A stretch of 6,547 nucleotides of DNA from Flavipsychrobacter stenotrophus (GTDB lineage: Bacteria; Bacteroidota; Bacteroidia; Chitinophagales; Chitinophagaceae). Positions 5,163 through 6,547 of this stretch are shown here, in pieces. The translations under genes and the position numbers were made by a program. Positions within the stretch are counted from its first letter, which is position 1. Every line of letters begins with the position of its first letter. The notes under the pieces were generated by a model. That model did no database searches and was not told the DNA's origin. It saw only the letters and a program-made list of their open reading frames with translations. The DNA lies in contig CANBTK010000114.1 in the NCBI GenBank assembly GCA_947372365.1, positions 1 to 6,547 on the forward strand. Direction: 5' to 3'.

Positions 5163-5573
5163 TTATTTTTCTTTTTCGGTGCCGGGTACAAACGGGGCAA
5201 GGGCTTTTAACTTATCAATGCTTAACAGCATTGGTTTAAGTACCGCGCTATACTCAGGCAGTTTATTATCTGTAAATAAGAAAAACATATGCAGTTGCAC
5301 CCCGGGGCCTATTGCTTCGTAGAGGCTGTGCTTATTTAAGCGCCATGCCTCCACCATTAGCCTGCGCACCCTGTGGCGGTCAACCGAATGTTTAAATTTT
5401 TTCTTAGGCACAGAAAAACCAGCCATTACAGGGCTGTCTTTTTCCGATGGGCGCGGCACAACGAGGTAAACAATCCTTAAAGGAAAAACAGAAAACGCTT
5501 TCCCGGAACGGAAAAGCGTATCAATATGCTGCTCTCTCTTGAGCCGCTCATATACTTTGAAAGTATTACGAAT
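5163..5573 (-). CDS. rnpA: Ribonuclease P protein component, apparent ATT start
   Basis: RnpA binds the RNase P RNA and helps it cut the 5' leader from precursor tRNAs. Read from an ATT codon at 5573, the product has 136 residues, a normal length. It begins RNTFKVYERLKREQHIDTLF, matching the family's ERLK...F..LF..GK opening, then FSVFPLRIVYLVV, GFSVPKKKFKHSVDRHRVRR and LMVEAWRLNK. The frame's preceding stop is TAA at 5588-5586, and between it and GTG 5459 there is no ATG, GTG, TTG or CTG. Starting at GTG 5459 would leave 98 residues and lose the first 38, including a conserved strand and central-cleft residues. ATT is therefore the most likely start; a sequence error is the alternative. The arginine-rich RNR motif reads RHR at 68-70 (Asn to His). 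It follows rpmH by 19 bases and precedes yidD by 33, so all three are probably one operon. Confidence 0.9.
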   Translation of the reverse strand: MRNTFKVYERLKREQHIDTLFRSGKAFSVFPLRIVYLVVPRPSEKDSPVMAGFSVPKKKFKHSVDRHRVRRLMVEAWRLNKHSLYEAIGPGVQLHMFFLFTDNKLPEYSAVLKPMLLSIDKLKALAPFVPGTEKEK

Positions 5574-5592
5574 GGCCGATAGATTTTAAAGA

Positions 5593-5748
5593 TTATTTAA
5601 GGCGGCTTTCGCTCGATACTGTTAGCTTATGACGGCCTTTTGCACGGCGGGAAGCCAAAACTTTACGCCCGTTAGCTGATTGCATACGCTTGCGGAATCC
5701 ATGAACTGATTTACGGCGGCGGCGATGCGGTTGATATGTACGTTTCAT
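5593..5748 (-). CDS. rpmH: 50S ribosomal protein L34
   Basis: This 51-residue, highly basic protein is L34 of the large ribosomal subunit. It begins [20 protein letters not shown] and continues [20 protein letters not shown], the family pattern over its whole length, with a short [10 protein letters not shown] tail. Its ATG at 5748 is 35 bases from a strong promoter box and its TAA ends at 5593, 19 bases before the proposed rnpA start. The gene order rpmH-rnpA-yidD is conserved across bacteria. dnaA, often beside it elsewhere, is not here. Confidence 0.97.
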   Translation of the reverse strand: MKRTYQPHRRRRKSVHGFRKRMQSANGRKVLASRRAKGRHKLTVSSESRLK

Positions 5749-5782
5749 ACGTTAATTTTTAACACTTTTTAATATGGGAGTG

Positions 5783-5813
5783 CAAAGGTAAGGGATAAAT
5801 ACGAAAAGAACAA
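5783..5813 (-). promoter_or_regulatory. Promoter of the rpmH-rnpA-yidD operon
   Basis: On the minus strand TTG (5813-5811) is followed after 20 bases by TACCTTTG (5790-5783) and CA. This is a textbook Bacteroidota -33/-7 promoter with correct spacing. Transcription should start near 5776, giving a leader of about 28 bases before rpmH. Confidence 0.75.
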
Positions 5814-5889
5814 CTTTTTCACCATCCACAAAAAAAATATTACTTTAGGTTACAAAATTACCATTTTAAACAAAAACATGCTAAAATAG

Positions 5890-5921
5890 TTGCAGCATTA
5901 TTAAATGAATGCTTATTTTTA
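5890..5921 (+). promoter_or_regulatory. Weak candidate promoter for the secreted repeat protein
   Basis: TTG (5890-5892) and TATTTTTA (5914-5921) are separated by 21 bases. The second box differs from TAnnTTTG only at its last base. It would give a leader of about 45 bases containing the 5934-5953 inverted repeat. Because one key base mismatches, support is modest. Confidence 0.3.
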
Positions 5922-5933
5922 CCCAAACAAATG

Positions 5934-5953
5934 CCGCCGGGCCCTAACGGCGG
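5934..5953 (+). repeat. Short GC-rich inverted repeat upstream of the secreted protein gene
   Basis: CCGCCG (5934-5939) pairs exactly with CGGCGG (5948-5953) around an 8-base loop. It is a GC-rich stem in an otherwise AT-rich spacer, ending 19 bases before the ATG at 5973. It would lie in the mRNA leader and could affect translation or stability, or, read on the minus strand, sit upstream of the rpmH promoter. Confidence 0.5.
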
Positions 5954-5972
5954 ATGCAAACCTTTTATAATT

Positions 5973-6547
5973 ATGATACGTAAACTTACTCTTGTTTTTT
6001 TATTTTTCATCTGTTTATACACAAAAGCTACTGCTGCATCGGGCGATTCGGTAACTATTGCCATCCCGCCATATACCGACACTACCTGTTTCGGTGCGCA
6101 GCTGCAGTTTACCGAAACTGATACTTTTTCAGGGACAACGGTAAGGTGGTACGCCAATGGCGTTTACACCGGCGTGTCGCTGGATACTTTTTTTACTACT
6201 GCGCTAAATGACGGCGACAGCGTTTATTGCTGGCTCTATTTATCGGCTACCGATAGCACCCGCTCTAATGCAATAACTATACACCACGCAGCATCTATAC
6301 CAGCCCGTGTGCTGGTGTCGCTTACTGTAGGCAGCAACCCCGATTGTGCTGGCCACCCGCTTACATTTACTGCTTACCCTATTAATGGCGGTACCAACCC
6401 TACTTACCAATGGTTTATTAATGGCGCCGAAGTTTCAGGTTCTGATAGCGTAACTATAACAAGGATTTTTTCTGGCAGCGATACCGTTTACTGCCGTATG
6501 GTTTCTAACTCGCCATGTGCGCCCGTCGACACAGTATTTTCAGGCAG
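5973..6547 (+). CDS. Secreted Ig-like repeat protein, 3' end outside window
   Basis: The frame is open from ATG 5973 to the window edge (191 complete codons plus two bases). Residues 1-21 are a signal peptide: basic MIRK, a hydrophobic run LTLVFLFFICL, and a small-residue end TATAA. Two tandem Ig/PKD-like modules follow, about 28-105 and 112-191. Each has a cysteine early (C39, C125), a WY or QW core (W59, W147) and a second cysteine in a DSVYC or DTVYC strand (C86, C174), 47 and 49 residues apart, fitting one disulfide per module. The segment NPTYQWFINGAEVSGSDSV is typical of long surface or secreted proteins of Chitinophagaceae. Many of those end in a type IX secretion sorting domain, but the C-terminus is not visible here. 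Its role, possibly adhesion, is unknown. It diverges from rpmH and is probably transcribed alone. Confidence 0.85.
   Translation, partial: MIRKLTLVFLFFICLYTKATAASGDSVTIAIPPYTDTTCFGAQLQFTETDTFSGTTVRWYANGVYTGVSLDTFFTTALNDGDSVYCWLYLSATDSTRSNAITIHHAASIPARVLVSLTVGSNPDCAGHPLTFTAYPINGGTNPTYQWFINGAEVSGSDSVTITRIFSGSDTVYCRMVSNSPCAPVDTVFSG

Noticed and set aside
5163..5459. rnpA starting at GTG 5459 (98 residues)
   Set aside because: It discards 38 upstream residues that clearly match RnpA (ERLK..., LF.SGK, FPLR.VY). This short form is what an automatic caller limited to NTG starts would choose.

Overview
The window looks like a chromosomal segment of a Bacteroidota bacterium, most likely Chitinophagaceae or a close relative. 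This is an inference from several signs. Putative promoters carry the phylum-type -7 box TAnnTTTG, usually extended to TAnnTTTGCA. There are no clear Shine-Dalgarno sequences. Protein types are typical of the group: a GH73-LysM glucosaminidase and a secreted protein with Ig-like YQW repeats. Most genes use ATA and AGG codons freely.

Layout. Positions 1-1911 (minus, cut by the window edge) encode a secreted glucosaminidase with a cysteine-rich catalytic domain and LysM repeats. A 339-base gap follows, holding that gene's promoter and a strong 12-bp-arm hairpin. ridA (minus, 2251-2631) and tsaB (plus, 2816-3484) diverge from a 184-base spacer with a TAnnTTTGCA box for each. An AT-rich spacer leads to a cysteine-free ArsR-type winged-helix gene (plus, 3675-4043), with a promoter and a 7-5-7 inverted repeat at its predicted transcription start. 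A perfect bidirectional terminator separates it from a convergent PaaY-like hexapeptide gene (minus, 4125-4721). That gene is bracketed by two exact 18-bp direct repeats. Next comes the minus-strand cluster rpmH-rnpA-yidD (5748 down to 4905), driven by a textbook promoter. A divergent secreted repeat protein begins at 5973 and runs off the right edge.

How the genes relate. rpmH, rnpA and yidD are the classic trio of ribosomal protein L34, the protein subunit of RNase P, and a membrane-insertion helper. TsaB acts in the universal t6A tRNA modification and RidA detoxifies reactive enamines, so the middle is mostly core housekeeping. The two ends encode cell-envelope or exported proteins.

The most notable points are: rnpA has no ATG, GTG or TTG codon that would give a full-length protein and appears to start at ATT; the ArsR-type gene has codon use unlike its neighbours and an apparent operator; direct repeats flank the PaaY-like gene; and an unexplained hairpin lies at 2111-2144. 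I see no convincing new multi-gene system, CRISPR array, insertion sequence or tRNA.
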